Positions 26,753 to 35,499 of a DNA stretch of 64,000 nucleotides are shown piece after piece; position 1 is the stretch's first letter, and every line of letters starts with the position of its first letter. A program made the position numbers and the translations under genes. Origin of the DNA: CAWCVR01 sp963799105 (GTDB lineage: Bacteria > Acidobacteriota > Terriglobia > Bryobacterales > Bryobacteraceae); assembly GCA_963799105.1 (NCBI GenBank), contig CAWCVR010000001.1, forward strand, positions 496,001 through 560,000, read 5' to 3'. The notes under the pieces were generated by a model. That model saw only the letters and a list, made by a program, of their open reading frames with translations. It ran no database searches and was not told the DNA's origin.

Positions 26753-27859
26753 CTAGCGCAGCATCCAGGCGATCATCTTGAAGTTGTCGGCGAACTTCGC
26801 GTTGATGCCGTATGCCGCGGACGGCTCAAAACCGCAGTGCATCATACAATGCTCGCACCGCGGGTCGTTGCCCGGACCGTAGCTGTCCCAGGGCGTGCGC
26901 GTCATCAGATCCTCGAAGGTCTTGTAATGGCCGTCGGTGATCAGGTAGCAGGGGCCTTTCCAGCCCTTGGTATTGTAGGTGGGGTTGCCCCACGCGGTGC
27001 AGGGCAGCTCGCGCTCGCCCTTCAGAAACTCCATGTAAACGGGGGTCTGCCGCACGTTGTACTTCCTGGCGATGCGATCGAAATCGCGAAATTTCCGGTG
27101 GATGTCGTCGCGCGTGAGAAAGATCTCGCGGTCGTCCACCGCCGAGTAGCCGTAGGCCGGAGCGATCTGGTGGCCGTCCACATGGAACTGCTTCAGGTAT
27201 TCGAACAGCTCCTCGATCTCCGCCATGTCCGTCTCCTTGTAGACGGTGGTATTGGTGCAGACCAGGAAGCCGGCGGCCTTGGCGGCTTGGATGCCATCGA
27301 TGGCGGCGCGGAATACGCCCTCGCGCTCCACCGCCAGATCGTGGTTCTTCTCCATGCCGTCCAGGTGCACGTTGAAGTAGAAGCGCTTGTCGGGTTTGAA
27401 TTCGCGCAGGCGCTTGCGGATGAACATGCCGTTGGTGCACAGGATGATGTGCCGGTTGCGCTCCAGGATGCCGGTCACCAGTTGCCCGATCTGCGGGTAC
27501 ATCATGGGCTCGCCGCCGCAGATGGAGACCATGGGCGCGCCGCATTCCTCCACCGCGGCCAGACACTCTTCGAGCGGAACCCGCTCGCCGATGGTGGCTT
27601 CGTACTCGCGGATGCGCCCGCAGCCGGTGCAGGTCAGATTGCAGGCGTGCAGCGGTTCGAGCATCAGCACGATGGGGAAGCGCCGGCCGATCATGGGATG
27701 CGGCTGGTGTTTCCCGCCGGCCTTGGGAGGCAGGATGCGGAACGGGTTGGAGGCGTCACCGGGCGCCGCGGCGTTCTTCTGCCACTCCGGACGCGGCCGC
27801 TTCTTGTTCCTGTAAATGTATCCGGCCATGCCGGCCACCATGGAAATCGGGAATTTCAT
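26753..27859 (-). CDS. hpnH: hopanoid biosynthesis radical SAM protein HpnH
   Basis: A 368-residue radical SAM enzyme. The cluster motif is CNLTCTGC (C73, C77, C80). Further cysteines near the C-terminus (CEHCMMHC, residues ~337-344) form the auxiliary motif typical of HpnH. It joins the 5'-deoxyadenosyl radical to diploptene to give adenosylhopane, the first side-chain step. Start is 3 bases after the shc stop. The N-terminus MKFPISMVAGMAGYIYRNKK is characteristic for the family. Confidence 0.95.
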   Translation of the reverse strand: MKFPISMVAGMAGYIYRNKKRPRPEWQKNAAAPGDASNPFRILPPKAGGKHQPHPMIGRRFPIVLMLEPLHACNLTCTGCGRIREYEATIGERVPLEECLAAVEECGAPMVSICGGEPMMYPQIGQLVTGILERNRHIILCTNGMFIRKRLREFKPDKRFYFNVHLDGMEKNHDLAVEREGVFRAAIDGIQAAKAAGFLVCTNTTVYKETDMAEIEELFEYLKQFHVDGHQIAPAYGYSAVDDREIFLTRDDIHRKFRDFDRIARKYNVRQTPVYMEFLKGERELPCTAWGNPTYNTKGWKGPCYLITDGHYKTFEDLMTRTPWDSYGPGNDPRCEHCMMHCGFEPSAAYGINAKFADNFKMIAWMLR

Positions 27860-27862
27860 AAT

Positions 27863-29782
27863 CTATCCATTCTCGTTACGCGCGCTTACGAACGAAGCGA
27901 GCGCCAGCAGAGGGAAATAGTCTTTGTAGAGGTGGTAGCGCAAATAGAAAACCTTGGGAAATCCGGTTCCAGTAGCCAGCTCCTCGTCCCAGCTTCCATC
28001 CTCGTTCCGGGTTTCCAGCAGGTACTCGATGCCCTGCCGCACGCTGAGGCTGCCGGCGTCGCCGCCGGCCACCAGGCCCATGATGGCCCAGGCGGTCTGG
28101 GAAGGCGTGCTCTCGCCCGCGGTGAACGCGCCATTGTCGTAGCTGGCGCAGCTTTCGCCCCAGCCGCCATCGGCGTTCTGGATGGAGCGCAGCCACTCGC
28201 CCGCCCGCAGGACGTGCGCTTCGCGGTCGCTCTCGCCCGCCGCCGCCAGGCCGCGCAGCGCAAAGCAGGTGCCGTAGATGTACGCCACGCCCCAGCGGCC
28301 GTACCAGCTTCCATCGGCCTCCTGGTGTTTGACCAGCCACTCGACGCCGCGCCGCACCGCCTGGTGGCCGCGGTCCAATCCGTGCGCCGCCAGAGCTTCC
28401 AGCGCGCGCCCGGTGATATCGGCGCAGGTGGGATCGAGCATGGCGTTGTGATCGGCGAAGGGGACCTGGCGGAGGAACTCCCAGTTGTTGTCGGCGTCGA
28501 AGGCTGCCCAGCCGCCATCGCGCGATTGCATGGCCAGCAGCCAGTCCAATCCCCGGCGGTGACAGGCTTGCTGCGCCGCCTCGTCGCCGCCTTTGGCCCG
28601 GCTCAAGCCCAGCATCACCATGGCGGTGTCGTCGATATCCGGATAGAACGGGTTCTCGTATTCGAACGCCCAGCCCGAGGGTTCGATGTGGGGGCGCTTC
28701 ACGCTCCAATCGCCCTGGCGCCGGACTTCGCGCGCGATCAGCCAATCGGCGGCTTTCCCGATGGAGCGCGGCGCGCCGGCCTGGGCCAGCGCATAGGCGG
28801 CGATGGCGGTATCCCAGACCGGCGAGAAGCACGGCTGGAAGAAGAACCGATCGCCCGCGTCCACCATCAGGCGGTTGAACTGGCGCAGGGCTTCCACCCG
28901 AAGGGGATGCCGCGGCGCGTAGCCCAAAACGTCCAGCGCCATCACCGAGTACATCATGGGCGGATAGATCGCGCCCAGGCCGTCGGAATGCTCCATGCGC
29001 TCCACCATCCACGCTTCGGCGCGCCGGATGGCTTTCCGCCGCAAGGTCTTCGAGCCGCCGGTCTCCCACCACTTGAAAATCCGGTCCACGGTGAGAAGCG
29101 CGTTGTGCCAGCCGAAGCGCCGCTCCTTGCGGCGAAAATCCAGGCTGACGCCGGGCAGCCGGATTTCGTCGAGATGGAAGCCCTCGGGCAGCGGGCGGCG
29201 CGGATTGGCGGCATGCACGACGGCCAGCGACAGCACGATGGCGCGCGTCCAGGACGACATCTGGTACAGCAACCGGAACGGCAGCAGCGCCACTTCGGGC
29301 GGAATGCTGGGACAGTACTCGCGCGGGTACAGGCCGAAGAGGCTGAGATTGACCTTGACGAAACTGTTGGCCGCCTGGATGCCGCCCAATTCCAGAATGC
29401 GCCGCCGCAGGCCCGCCATCCGCGGATCGTCCGCGGCCAGGCCGGCCAGTTTGAGGGCGACATAGGCTTTCACCGAGGCGCTGACTTCCGGCGGGCCGCC
29501 CGGGTAAATGTTGAAACCGCCGCCGGGAAGCTGCCGGTCGAGAATGCTCCGCGCCGCCTTCTCGATCAGGGACCGCGTTTCCGGCTCCCAGCGGCCACTG
29601 GTGGGCGGATAGAGCCACAGTTGGAACAGGATGTAATCGGACTCCAGAGTGGTGTCGGCGGTCAACTCCGCGCACCAATGGCCGTCACGCTGCTGCAACC
29701 CCTCCAGGCGCGCGGCGGCGGCCCGCATGGCGGCTTCGGCCGCGGTTTCCAGCGTCGTCCGGGTCTGCACGTGTGCGCTCAT
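27863..29782 (-). CDS. shc: squalene-hopene cyclase
   Basis: A 639-residue cyclase. The start ATG 29782 overlaps the ispH stop (ATGA); a longer open frame upstream is antisense to ispH. The catalytic DXDD motif is DIDD at residues 382-385. Repeated QW-type motifs occur, e.g. QSRDGGWAAF, QEADGSWYGRWG, QNADGGWGES and RNEDGSWDEE. The enzyme folds squalene into hopene at the membrane. Preceded by ispH, which feeds isoprenoid precursors, and followed by hpnH. Confidence 0.96.
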   Translation of the reverse strand: MSAHVQTRTTLETAAEAAMRAAAARLEGLQQRDGHWCAELTADTTLESDYILFQLWLYPPTSGRWEPETRSLIEKAARSILDRQLPGGGFNIYPGGPPEVSASVKAYVALKLAGLAADDPRMAGLRRRILELGGIQAANSFVKVNLSLFGLYPREYCPSIPPEVALLPFRLLYQMSSWTRAIVLSLAVVHAANPRRPLPEGFHLDEIRLPGVSLDFRRKERRFGWHNALLTVDRIFKWWETGGSKTLRRKAIRRAEAWMVERMEHSDGLGAIYPPMMYSVMALDVLGYAPRHPLRVEALRQFNRLMVDAGDRFFFQPCFSPVWDTAIAAYALAQAGAPRSIGKAADWLIAREVRRQGDWSVKRPHIEPSGWAFEYENPFYPDIDDTAMVMLGLSRAKGGDEAAQQACHRRGLDWLLAMQSRDGGWAAFDADNNWEFLRQVPFADHNAMLDPTCADITGRALEALAAHGLDRGHQAVRRGVEWLVKHQEADGSWYGRWGVAYIYGTCFALRGLAAAGESDREAHVLRAGEWLRSIQNADGGWGESCASYDNGAFTAGESTPSQTAWAIMGLVAGGDAGSLSVRQGIEYLLETRNEDGSWDEELATGTGFPKVFYLRYHLYKDYFPLLALASFVSARNENG

Positions 29783-30750
29783 CGAATCGAAACCACAAGC
29801 TCCGAGGGCAAGGAAAACCGCACGTCTTCTTCCACCAGCTCGATCTCTTCCATCTCCCGGAAACCGAACCCACGCAAGTATTCGACCAATTCCGAGACGA
29901 GGTGCTCGGGCGCCGAAGCCCCCGCCGTCACGGCCACGTTCCTGACTCCCTCGAACCACTCCGTGCGCACGTCGCCGCGATCGTTGACCAGGTGCGAGCG
30001 GACCCCGAAATTGTCGCCCACCTCCACCAGCCGTTTGGAGTTGGAACTGTTCTCCGAGCCCACCACCAGCAGCAGGTCGCAGAACTCCGACACCGCCTTC
30101 ACCGCCATCTGGCGATTCTCGGTGGCGTAGCAGATGTCCTGCGCGGGAGGGCCCTGGATCAGCGGAAACCGTTGCTTGAGGCGGTTGACGATGTCGCGGG
30201 TTTCGTCCAGGCTCAGGGTGGTCTGCGTCAGGTAGCGCACGCGGGTGGGGTCGGGAAGCTCCAGGCGGTCGGCATCCTCCACCGTCTCCACCAGGTGGCT
30301 GCGATCGGGCACCTCGCCCAGGGTTCCGATCACCTCGTCGTGGTCCTTGTGCCCGATCAACACGATACTGAAGCCGTCGCGGGCAAAGCGCACGGCTTCC
30401 AGATGAACCTTGGTGACCAGAGGGCAGGTGGCGTCGATGACGTTCAGCTTCCGCTCTTGGCTTTCGGTGCGGACCGCCGGCGCCACGCCGTGGGCGCTGA
30501 AAATCGCCCGGGCGCCCACCGGCACTTCTTCCAGCTCTTCGACGAACACCGCCCCCGCCTCGCGCAGTTCGTCCACCACGTGTTTGTTATGCACGATTTC
30601 CTTGCGGACGTAAACCGGCGGCCCGTATAAGTCGAGCGCGATCTTCACTACGTCGATCGCCCGCACCACCCCGGCGCAGAACCCTCGCGGTCGAAGCAGA
30701 AATATCTTCTTGTCGTGCCCGATGTTGGGCAAAATGGGCTTAAGCGGCAT
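29779..30750 (-). CDS. ispH: 4-hydroxy-3-methylbut-2-enyl diphosphate reductase
   Basis: A 323-residue LytB/IspH protein. The three cluster cysteines are in PRGFCAGVVRAI, DATCPLVTKVH and (later) the APEHLVSELV-side segment with QDICYATENRQ. HDE-type residues HGV and HKDHDEVIG are present. It makes IPP and DMAPP in the MEP pathway and heads the hopanoid operon, so precursor supply and hopanoid synthesis are probably co-transcribed. The divergent gene starts about 36 bases upstream, so promoters share that gap. Confidence 0.95.
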   Translation of the reverse strand: MPLKPILPNIGHDKKIFLLRPRGFCAGVVRAIDVVKIALDLYGPPVYVRKEIVHNKHVVDELREAGAVFVEELEEVPVGARAIFSAHGVAPAVRTESQERKLNVIDATCPLVTKVHLEAVRFARDGFSIVLIGHKDHDEVIGTLGEVPDRSHLVETVEDADRLELPDPTRVRYLTQTTLSLDETRDIVNRLKQRFPLIQGPPAQDICYATENRQMAVKAVSEFCDLLLVVGSENSSNSKRLVEVGDNFGVRSHLVNDRGDVRTEWFEGVRNVAVTAGASAPEHLVSELVEYLRGFGFREMEEIELVEEDVRFSLPSELVVSIR

Positions 30751-30785
30751 AAAGACAGTTGTTTACGATTATAGCAGGCGTTTCC

Positions 30786-31265
30786 ATGATGGCCTGGACC
30801 GATGAGATATTGATAGATGGCGTAAACCTCCGGTTGGTTGCGTCCGATAATGGGATTCTGCGGATACTGCTCCGCTTTTCCGGGCCGCCGGAAGGGCGAT
30901 ACGAGCGGGAGCATCCGCTATTGGTGGAGGCCGCCAGCCAATTGCGGGCTTACTTCGCGGGCCGGTTGCGGGAATTCCACTTGCCGCTCGACCTGCGCGG
31001 CACGGATTTCCAGTTGCGCGTCTGGCACCAGCTTCTGACGGTTCCCTACGGGGAAACGCGAAGCTACTCCGGGATTGCCCGCGCCATCGGAGCGCAAGGA
31101 GCTGCGCGCGCGGTCGGGGCGGCCAACGGCGCCAACCCGATTTCGATCGGGGTGCCGTGTCACCGCGTGATCGGAGGCGGCGGCAAACTGGTAGGCTATG
31201 GCGGCGGCCTCCCGCTCAAGAAACGGCTGCTCGACCTGGAGCGCGAGACGCCGCTGTTCCGATAG
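30786..31265 (+). CDS. ogt: methylated-DNA-protein cysteine methyltransferase
   Basis: A 159-residue suicide DNA-repair protein with the active-site motif GVPCHRVIG, acceptor C125. The helix-turn-helix part reads TVPYGETRSYSGIARAIG. It moves alkyl groups from O6-alkylguanine onto itself. Start set at ATG 30786; a second ATG follows directly and a TTG lies at 30759. No N-terminal Ada domain, so this is the Ogt type. Confidence 0.93.
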   Translation: MMAWTDEILIDGVNLRLVASDNGILRILLRFSGPPEGRYEREHPLLVEAASQLRAYFAGRLREFHLPLDLRGTDFQLRVWHQLLTVPYGETRSYSGIARAIGAQGAARAVGAANGANPISIGVPCHRVIGGGGKLVGYGGGLPLKKRLLDLERETPLFR

Positions 31266-31731
31266 GCGATGACCAAACCTGGCCCTTAGGTGGCGCCCCG
31301 GAGTGATACAGTGAGTAGAGAATCGCGCATGATCCGCCGTGCCTGTCGCCGGTTCTCGGACTCCAACCCGTTCTCCGGGAATCCGCCGGACGGCGGGACC
31401 GGCCGCTGGTGCGCACGCGGAAGCGGACTTATGGAACCACCATACCGCCATGGCGTTTAGAAGCGCGTTGCCCTTGCGCAGAGTGCCAATCCGCCGCGCC
31501 GCCGGCGTGGGCCGCAAGTGTGGGGGATCGATTGCCCCGGCTTGCCTGCGAGCTAGGATGTTCCCGCGGGGGCCGGTTTCAGCCGCCGGCGGCGAACTGG
31601 CGCCGTCTGAAATGGCCCGGCGATGGAAGTCCTGGCGGCGCGGGCGCACGCCAACACTTCCGCTTCGTGGCCTGCTGCCAGCGGCTCCGGACAGAGGCCC
31701 CCATCTCGACCCGGTCTTTCCGTACAACGCT
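31266..31731. other. intergenic stretch with no supported gene
   Basis: No gene or conserved motif recognised in these 466 bases; they lead into a block of dispersed repeats (families D and C). Confidence 0.45.
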
Positions 31732-31861
31732 AGTGCCATGACCGCTAGATACCGTTCCTTTGCCACGGGCCACTCTCTTACGGTTGTGGTTCCGTTCGGA
31801 ACCGCGAGCGTGAGCGAGCGGCCCGGCAATGGCGCCAAATCGCACGGTCGCAGACCTAGGT
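31732..31861. repeat. dispersed repeat, family D copy 1
   Basis: About 130 bp sharing CCTTTGCCACGGGCCACTC and GTTCGGAACCGCGAGCGTGA with the copy at 32083 (roughly 85-90 percent by eye) and with a shorter piece at 62280. No open frame. Confidence 0.85.
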
Positions 31862-31905
31862 CTCCGGCCGCGTGGTTCAGTGCCTTTGCCGGAGACCACT
31901 TCCTC

Positions 31906-32036
31906 AGAAGCTGTGAAGAAATCGGCCGGACTGCCGGGTTGACAGACGAAAGCGTCTGTCCCACATTGCATTCGAAGGACTTGCAGCGAGGTGGGGCAGG
32001 CGCTTCCGCCTGCCAACCGATTTCTTCACAGCTTCT
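31906..32036. repeat. MITE-like repeat, family C copy 1 (131 bp, 20-bp perfect terminal inverted repeats)
   Basis: Ends are AGAAGCTGTGAAGAAATCGG and its exact reverse complement. Inside are two back-to-back GTGG-hairpin units: one around CAGACGAAAGCGTCTG and one around CAGGCGCTTCCGCCTG. A same-length copy lies at 62329-62459. Confidence 0.9.
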
Positions 32037-32082
32037 CAGCGAACGGTTTCGGAATAGCGCCGAACCTCGCGGTCATGGTACT

Positions 32083-32216
32083 GGTGCCATGACCGCAAGA
32101 TACTGTTCCTTTGCCACGGGCCACTCCCTCACGGCCGTGGGTCCGTTCGGAACCGCGAGCGTGAGCGAGCGGCCCGGCAATGCCACCAAATCACACGGTC
32201 GCAGACCTGGCCAGCC
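32083..32216. repeat. dispersed repeat, family D copy 2
   Basis: Second long copy of family D. It begins in an inverted repeat, GCGGTCATGG...CCATGACCGC (about 32069-32096). It ends just upstream of the next gene. Confidence 0.8.
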
Positions 32217-32264
32217 AGTACGGGCCCTGTGGACCGCCGGGAGAGCCTCGTGCCGACTCGTGCC

Positions 32265-33824
32265 ATGAAGCGCCTCAATACGATTGGGGCATTGGCGGTC
32301 CTGGTTTTTGCCGTGGTGTTACTCGGATTGCTTTGGCTGCACGGCAACCGCCTGCTCTTTTCCAGCGACGAAGGCATCTTCCTCGATGGCGCCGAGCGCA
32401 TGCTCCACGGCCAGGCGCTCTATCGCGACTTCTTCGCCTGCATGGGGCCGGGCAGTTTCGGGTTGCAGCTTGCCGCCTTCCGCGTTTTCGGCCTGACCAT
32501 GTGGGCTGGCCGAGTAGTGGTCATTTTCGATTTCGCCCTCCAGTGCGCTCTGGTCTTCTGGCTTACCGCGCGCCTCGCCGGACGGCGGGCGGCGTGGGGC
32601 ACCCTAGCCCTGTTCTTCGCGTTTCGGGCCTCCATGCCGTTGCTCCTGGCCGCGCACCACCGGATGGATGGCGCGGCTCTCTCGCTGGCGTCGATAGCCT
32701 TGTGCATCGAGGGGCAGGAGCGGCGGAAGGCATGGTACTGGGTGGTGGCCGGCATTCCGATCGCCGGGGCGGCGGCGTGTACGCCGTCCCTCGCGCTGTT
32801 CGCGCCTGCGACTCTGGTTTGGCTCCTGGCGGTGAAGCCGCTCCGCCGGTTTGCGATCCCTTACTTGTGCGGTGTGTGCGCGGGCTCGGCGGCGATTGCC
32901 GCGGCCTTGGCGGCCACCGGGTCGCTGCTGCCCTGCATCCGCCAGATGATCTGGCTCCAGCATACTTACTCGACCATAAACGTCGTGCCCTACGGCTCGG
33001 TAATCGGCGGCTACCGTGCGGCCTTTGGCGCGGCCACGGCGGCGGGCCATGGCGTGGCCGGAGCGCTCGCCTTGTTCTGCTTTGCGTTGCCTGCCGCGCT
33101 CCCGCTGGCGGCACTTCTGGCATGGGGTCTGTCGCTATCGCTCAATCGCGCGGAGCGGCGCTGGGCGGCGGATAACGCCATTCCCTATCTGCTCGGATGT
33201 ACGGTGCTCTATGTCGTTACCGCGTTTCCGCGAGCCGATTTGCTGCACCTGGCATATGTCGCGGCCGTGCCGTCGGCGCTCATGGCCGCATGGATCGTCC
33301 GCTACGCTCCGCGCTTGCTGGTGGCCTGTGTTTTCGGCTTTCTGGCGGTCTGGGCGGGAATCTTCCTGGCGCAAGCGGCCAGCGGCATGGGAAACGAGGT
33401 TTCCGTCGCGACGCCCGTGGGTACTCTCCGTGTAGAAGCTTCCGAAGCGCCGGCGGTTGACGCGCTGCTCAAGACGGTACATCCGGGCGACTCTCTGTAT
33501 GTACATTTTATCATGCCCGATTTCTACTTCCTGACGCAGGGCGACAATCCGACGCTCTACTCCGAACTCGTGCCTGGGATGATGGGGGGCGGCGAAGAAA
33601 CCGCCGCGCTGAGTGCTCTCGATCGCTCGCCGCCGGCATGGGTTCTCTACTATCCGATGCCGCGCGCCGATTTTCTCAGGGTGTTTCCAAACGCCACCCA
33701 CATCGACCACCGTTTCTCCGCGATCGAAGCGTGGATCCTGCGCGAATATACTCCGGTGGAGCCCCCGCTGATCGTTCGATACTACCAGTTGTACCAACGC
33801 CGCACGGCTCCCGGCCGTCGCTGA
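32265..33824 (+). CDS. polytopic membrane protein, GT-C glycosyltransferase-like
   Basis: 519 residues from ATG 32265 (MKRLNTIGALAVLVFAVVLL); GTG 32229 is an alternative. About ten hydrophobic helices to residue ~390, then a soluble C-terminus. The first outer loop, FSSDEGIFLDGAERMLHGQALYRDFF, has the acidic residues at the place of GT-C catalytic residues, so transfer of a polyprenyl-linked sugar is plausible. Family membership is not certain. No operon partner; repeats lie upstream. Confidence 0.65.
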   Translation: MKRLNTIGALAVLVFAVVLLGLLWLHGNRLLFSSDEGIFLDGAERMLHGQALYRDFFACMGPGSFGLQLAAFRVFGLTMWAGRVVVIFDFALQCALVFWLTARLAGRRAAWGTLALFFAFRASMPLLLAAHHRMDGAALSLASIALCIEGQERRKAWYWVVAGIPIAGAAACTPSLALFAPATLVWLLAVKPLRRFAIPYLCGVCAGSAAIAAALAATGSLLPCIRQMIWLQHTYSTINVVPYGSVIGGYRAAFGAATAAGHGVAGALALFCFALPAALPLAALLAWGLSLSLNRAERRWAADNAIPYLLGCTVLYVVTAFPRADLLHLAYVAAVPSALMAAWIVRYAPRLLVACVFGFLAVWAGIFLAQAASGMGNEVSVATPVGTLRVEASEAPAVDALLKTVHPGDSLYVHFIMPDFYFLTQGDNPTLYSELVPGMMGGGEETAALSALDRSPPAWVLYYPMPRADFLRVFPNATHIDHRFSAIEAWILREYTPVEPPLIVRYYQLYQRRTAPGRR

Positions 33825-33832
33825 GGGATCGC

Positions 33833-33854
33833 GTGGGACGGCCATCCCGCCCAC
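33833..33854. repeat. solitary GTGG-hairpin (REP-like) unit
   Basis: GTGGGACGGCCATCCCGCCCAC, an imperfect palindrome with the GTGG foot shared by repeat families A-C. It sits between two convergent genes and could also act in termination. Confidence 0.55.
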
Positions 33855-33863
33855 GGGTTGAGC

Positions 33864-34334
33864 CTACACGCCGCTGCGGCCGGACGCCGCGCCCGCCTGC
33901 GCCCGCCTCATGATCTCGTCGGCCAGCGCCTGGGGATCGTCCACGTTGGGAATTGTCAGCCGGCTGGCTTCGCCCGCGGTTTCGAGCGAAAGGTTGCCCA
34001 CACCGCAGAAGCGTTGCAGCAGGCGCTGTTCCACGCGCGCGTCCTGCAGCTTGGGAAGCTGGATGTTGCGCGTGGTGCGGGACAGCACGCCGGTTTGATA
34101 CCGCAGGTGTTCTCCGCTGATCGTGGCCTTACTGCACTGCCGGCGAATCCAGCGCTCAAGCGGCCACAGCAACACCAGCGGCGGAAGCGCCATCAACCAG
34201 TCGTTCCCGCTGCCGTAGCCGCAGCAGCGAAAATAGGTGAAGTACAGAAACTCCAGCCCCAGAAACGCGATGGCCGCGAGAGTCGCGCCCACCTTGATGA
34301 ACTTCAGCGTCGGCCGGATGGTGAGATCGTTCAC
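33864..34334 (-). CDS. PH (bPH2-like) domain membrane protein
   Basis: A 156-residue protein with two N-terminal transmembrane segments (LKFIKVGATLAAIAFLGLEF and WLMALPPLVLLWPLERW). A bacterial PH-like domain follows, YQTGVLSRTTRNIQLPKLQD, similar to YdbS/YdbT proteins. It ends in an Ala-rich tail. Function in these families is unknown, possibly envelope related. It is divergent from the next gene with a 73-base gap. Confidence 0.75.
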   Translation of the reverse strand: MNDLTIRPTLKFIKVGATLAAIAFLGLEFLYFTYFRCCGYGSGNDWLMALPPLVLLWPLERWIRRQCSKATISGEHLRYQTGVLSRTTRNIQLPKLQDARVEQRLLQRFCGVGNLSLETAGEASRLTIPNVDDPQALADEIMRRAQAGAASGRSGV

Positions 34335-34407
34335 AGTACCCTCCTCTCCGATCTGTCATTGTATCGCGCGCATTCGTGTCATACGATAGGCGTCAGGAGG
34401 GTTTATC

Positions 34408-35421
34408 GTGACTCGTCATTTCGTAACGGGAACTGTCATAACGGTCCTGGCCGCTTCCTCGCTGTTGGCCGACTTCAGCTACCAGGAGAAGACCGCCATC
34501 ACGGGCGGCGTAGCGGCCGCTGCCATGAAGGTGGCGGGCGTCTTTTCCAAGCAGGCCCGCGAGCCGATGGTGAGCACTATATCCGTCAAGGGCGACAGAA
34601 TGGCGCATCGCTCCGCCTACCGCGCCTCCGTCATCGACCTCGCGAGCCAGACCGTCACGGAAATCGATCTTCAGAAGAAGACTTACTCCGTCGTGACGTT
34701 CGACGAAATGAGGCAGATGATGGAACAGGCCTCGCAGAAAATGGAGCAGCAGAAGGGCGGCGACGTGAAGTTCAAGGTGTCCGCCAATCCGACCGGCAAC
34801 ACCAGGCAAATCGGCGGGCTCGATACCAGGGAACTGATGGTGAAGATGCAGGCGGAGGCCACCGACCAGCAGTCCGGTCAAACCGGAGGCCTGGTCGTCA
34901 ACCTGGATGTCTGGCTGGCTCCGTCCGTGCCGGGATACCGGGAAGTGCGCGATTTTTATCGCCGCATGGCGGAGAGGCTGGATTGGACCCCCGGCTCCCA
35001 GGCGGCCGCGGGCCGCGCCGACCTGGCCAAGGGCATGGCGGAAGCCTTCAAGGAAATCGGCAAGCTGGATGGCGTTCCGGTGTACCAGACCATGAGCATG
35101 ACCGGCGCGGGCCAGCCCTCCGGGCCGTCTGGCGACGCGTCCCAGCCGCCGCCGCAGCAGGACCAACAGCAGCAGCAGCAGTCCGCGCGGCCTTCGCTGG
35201 CCGGCGCCCTGGGCGGCCGGTTCGGATTGGGCCGGAAGAAGCAGGACGACACGTCCAATGCCTCCTCCTCCGGCAACGGGAACTCGCAGGGCCCCGGGTC
35301 GCTCATGGAAACCACCACCGAGCTCAGCGGCTTCTCCGCCGGCCCGGTGGATGACGCGCAGTTCGCCGTTCCCGCCGGTTTCAAAAAAGTGGAGCCGAGC
35401 CAACGGCGCGGCGCGCGGTAG
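34408..35421 (+). CDS. exported hypothetical protein with Gln/Pro-rich segment
   Basis: A 337-residue protein with a signal peptide (VTGTVITVLAASSLLADFSY). Middle region resembles DUF4412-type lipoprotein-like domains (RASVIDLASQTVTEIDLQKK then YSVVTFDEMRQMM). Residues ~235-270 are Pro/Gln rich (QPPPQQDQQQQQQS), a likely flexible linker. No enzyme signature. GGAGGG upstream of the GTG/ATG region supports the start. A REP-like unit follows the stop. Confidence 0.65.
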   Translation: MTRHFVTGTVITVLAASSLLADFSYQEKTAITGGVAAAAMKVAGVFSKQAREPMVSTISVKGDRMAHRSAYRASVIDLASQTVTEIDLQKKTYSVVTFDEMRQMMEQASQKMEQQKGGDVKFKVSANPTGNTRQIGGLDTRELMVKMQAEATDQQSGQTGGLVVNLDVWLAPSVPGYREVRDFYRRMAERLDWTPGSQAAAGRADLAKGMAEAFKEIGKLDGVPVYQTMSMTGAGQPSGPSGDASQPPPQQDQQQQQQSARPSLAGALGGRFGLGRKKQDDTSNASSSGNGNSQGPGSLMETTTELSGFSAGPVDDAQFAVPAGFKKVEPSQRRGAR

Positions 35422-35423
35422 AC

Positions 35424-35447
35424 GGGCAGGCAGATCGCCCGCCCCAC
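35424..35447. repeat. solitary GTGG-hairpin (REP-like) unit
   Basis: GGGCAGGCAGATCGCCCGCC followed by CCAC; on the minus strand this is GTGG plus a hairpin. It lies 2 bases after a stop codon, between convergent genes. Confidence 0.6.
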
Positions 35448-35499
35448 AAACACCGGGGCCGCTCTTTCTTTGAGGCGCAGCCGGTTCGCCTGCGCCTTT

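Noticed and set aside
26474..30130. A 1218-codon open frame on the plus strand
   Set aside because: It is antisense to hpnH, shc and ispH, which have clear catalytic motifs; the frame is a high-GC shadow.
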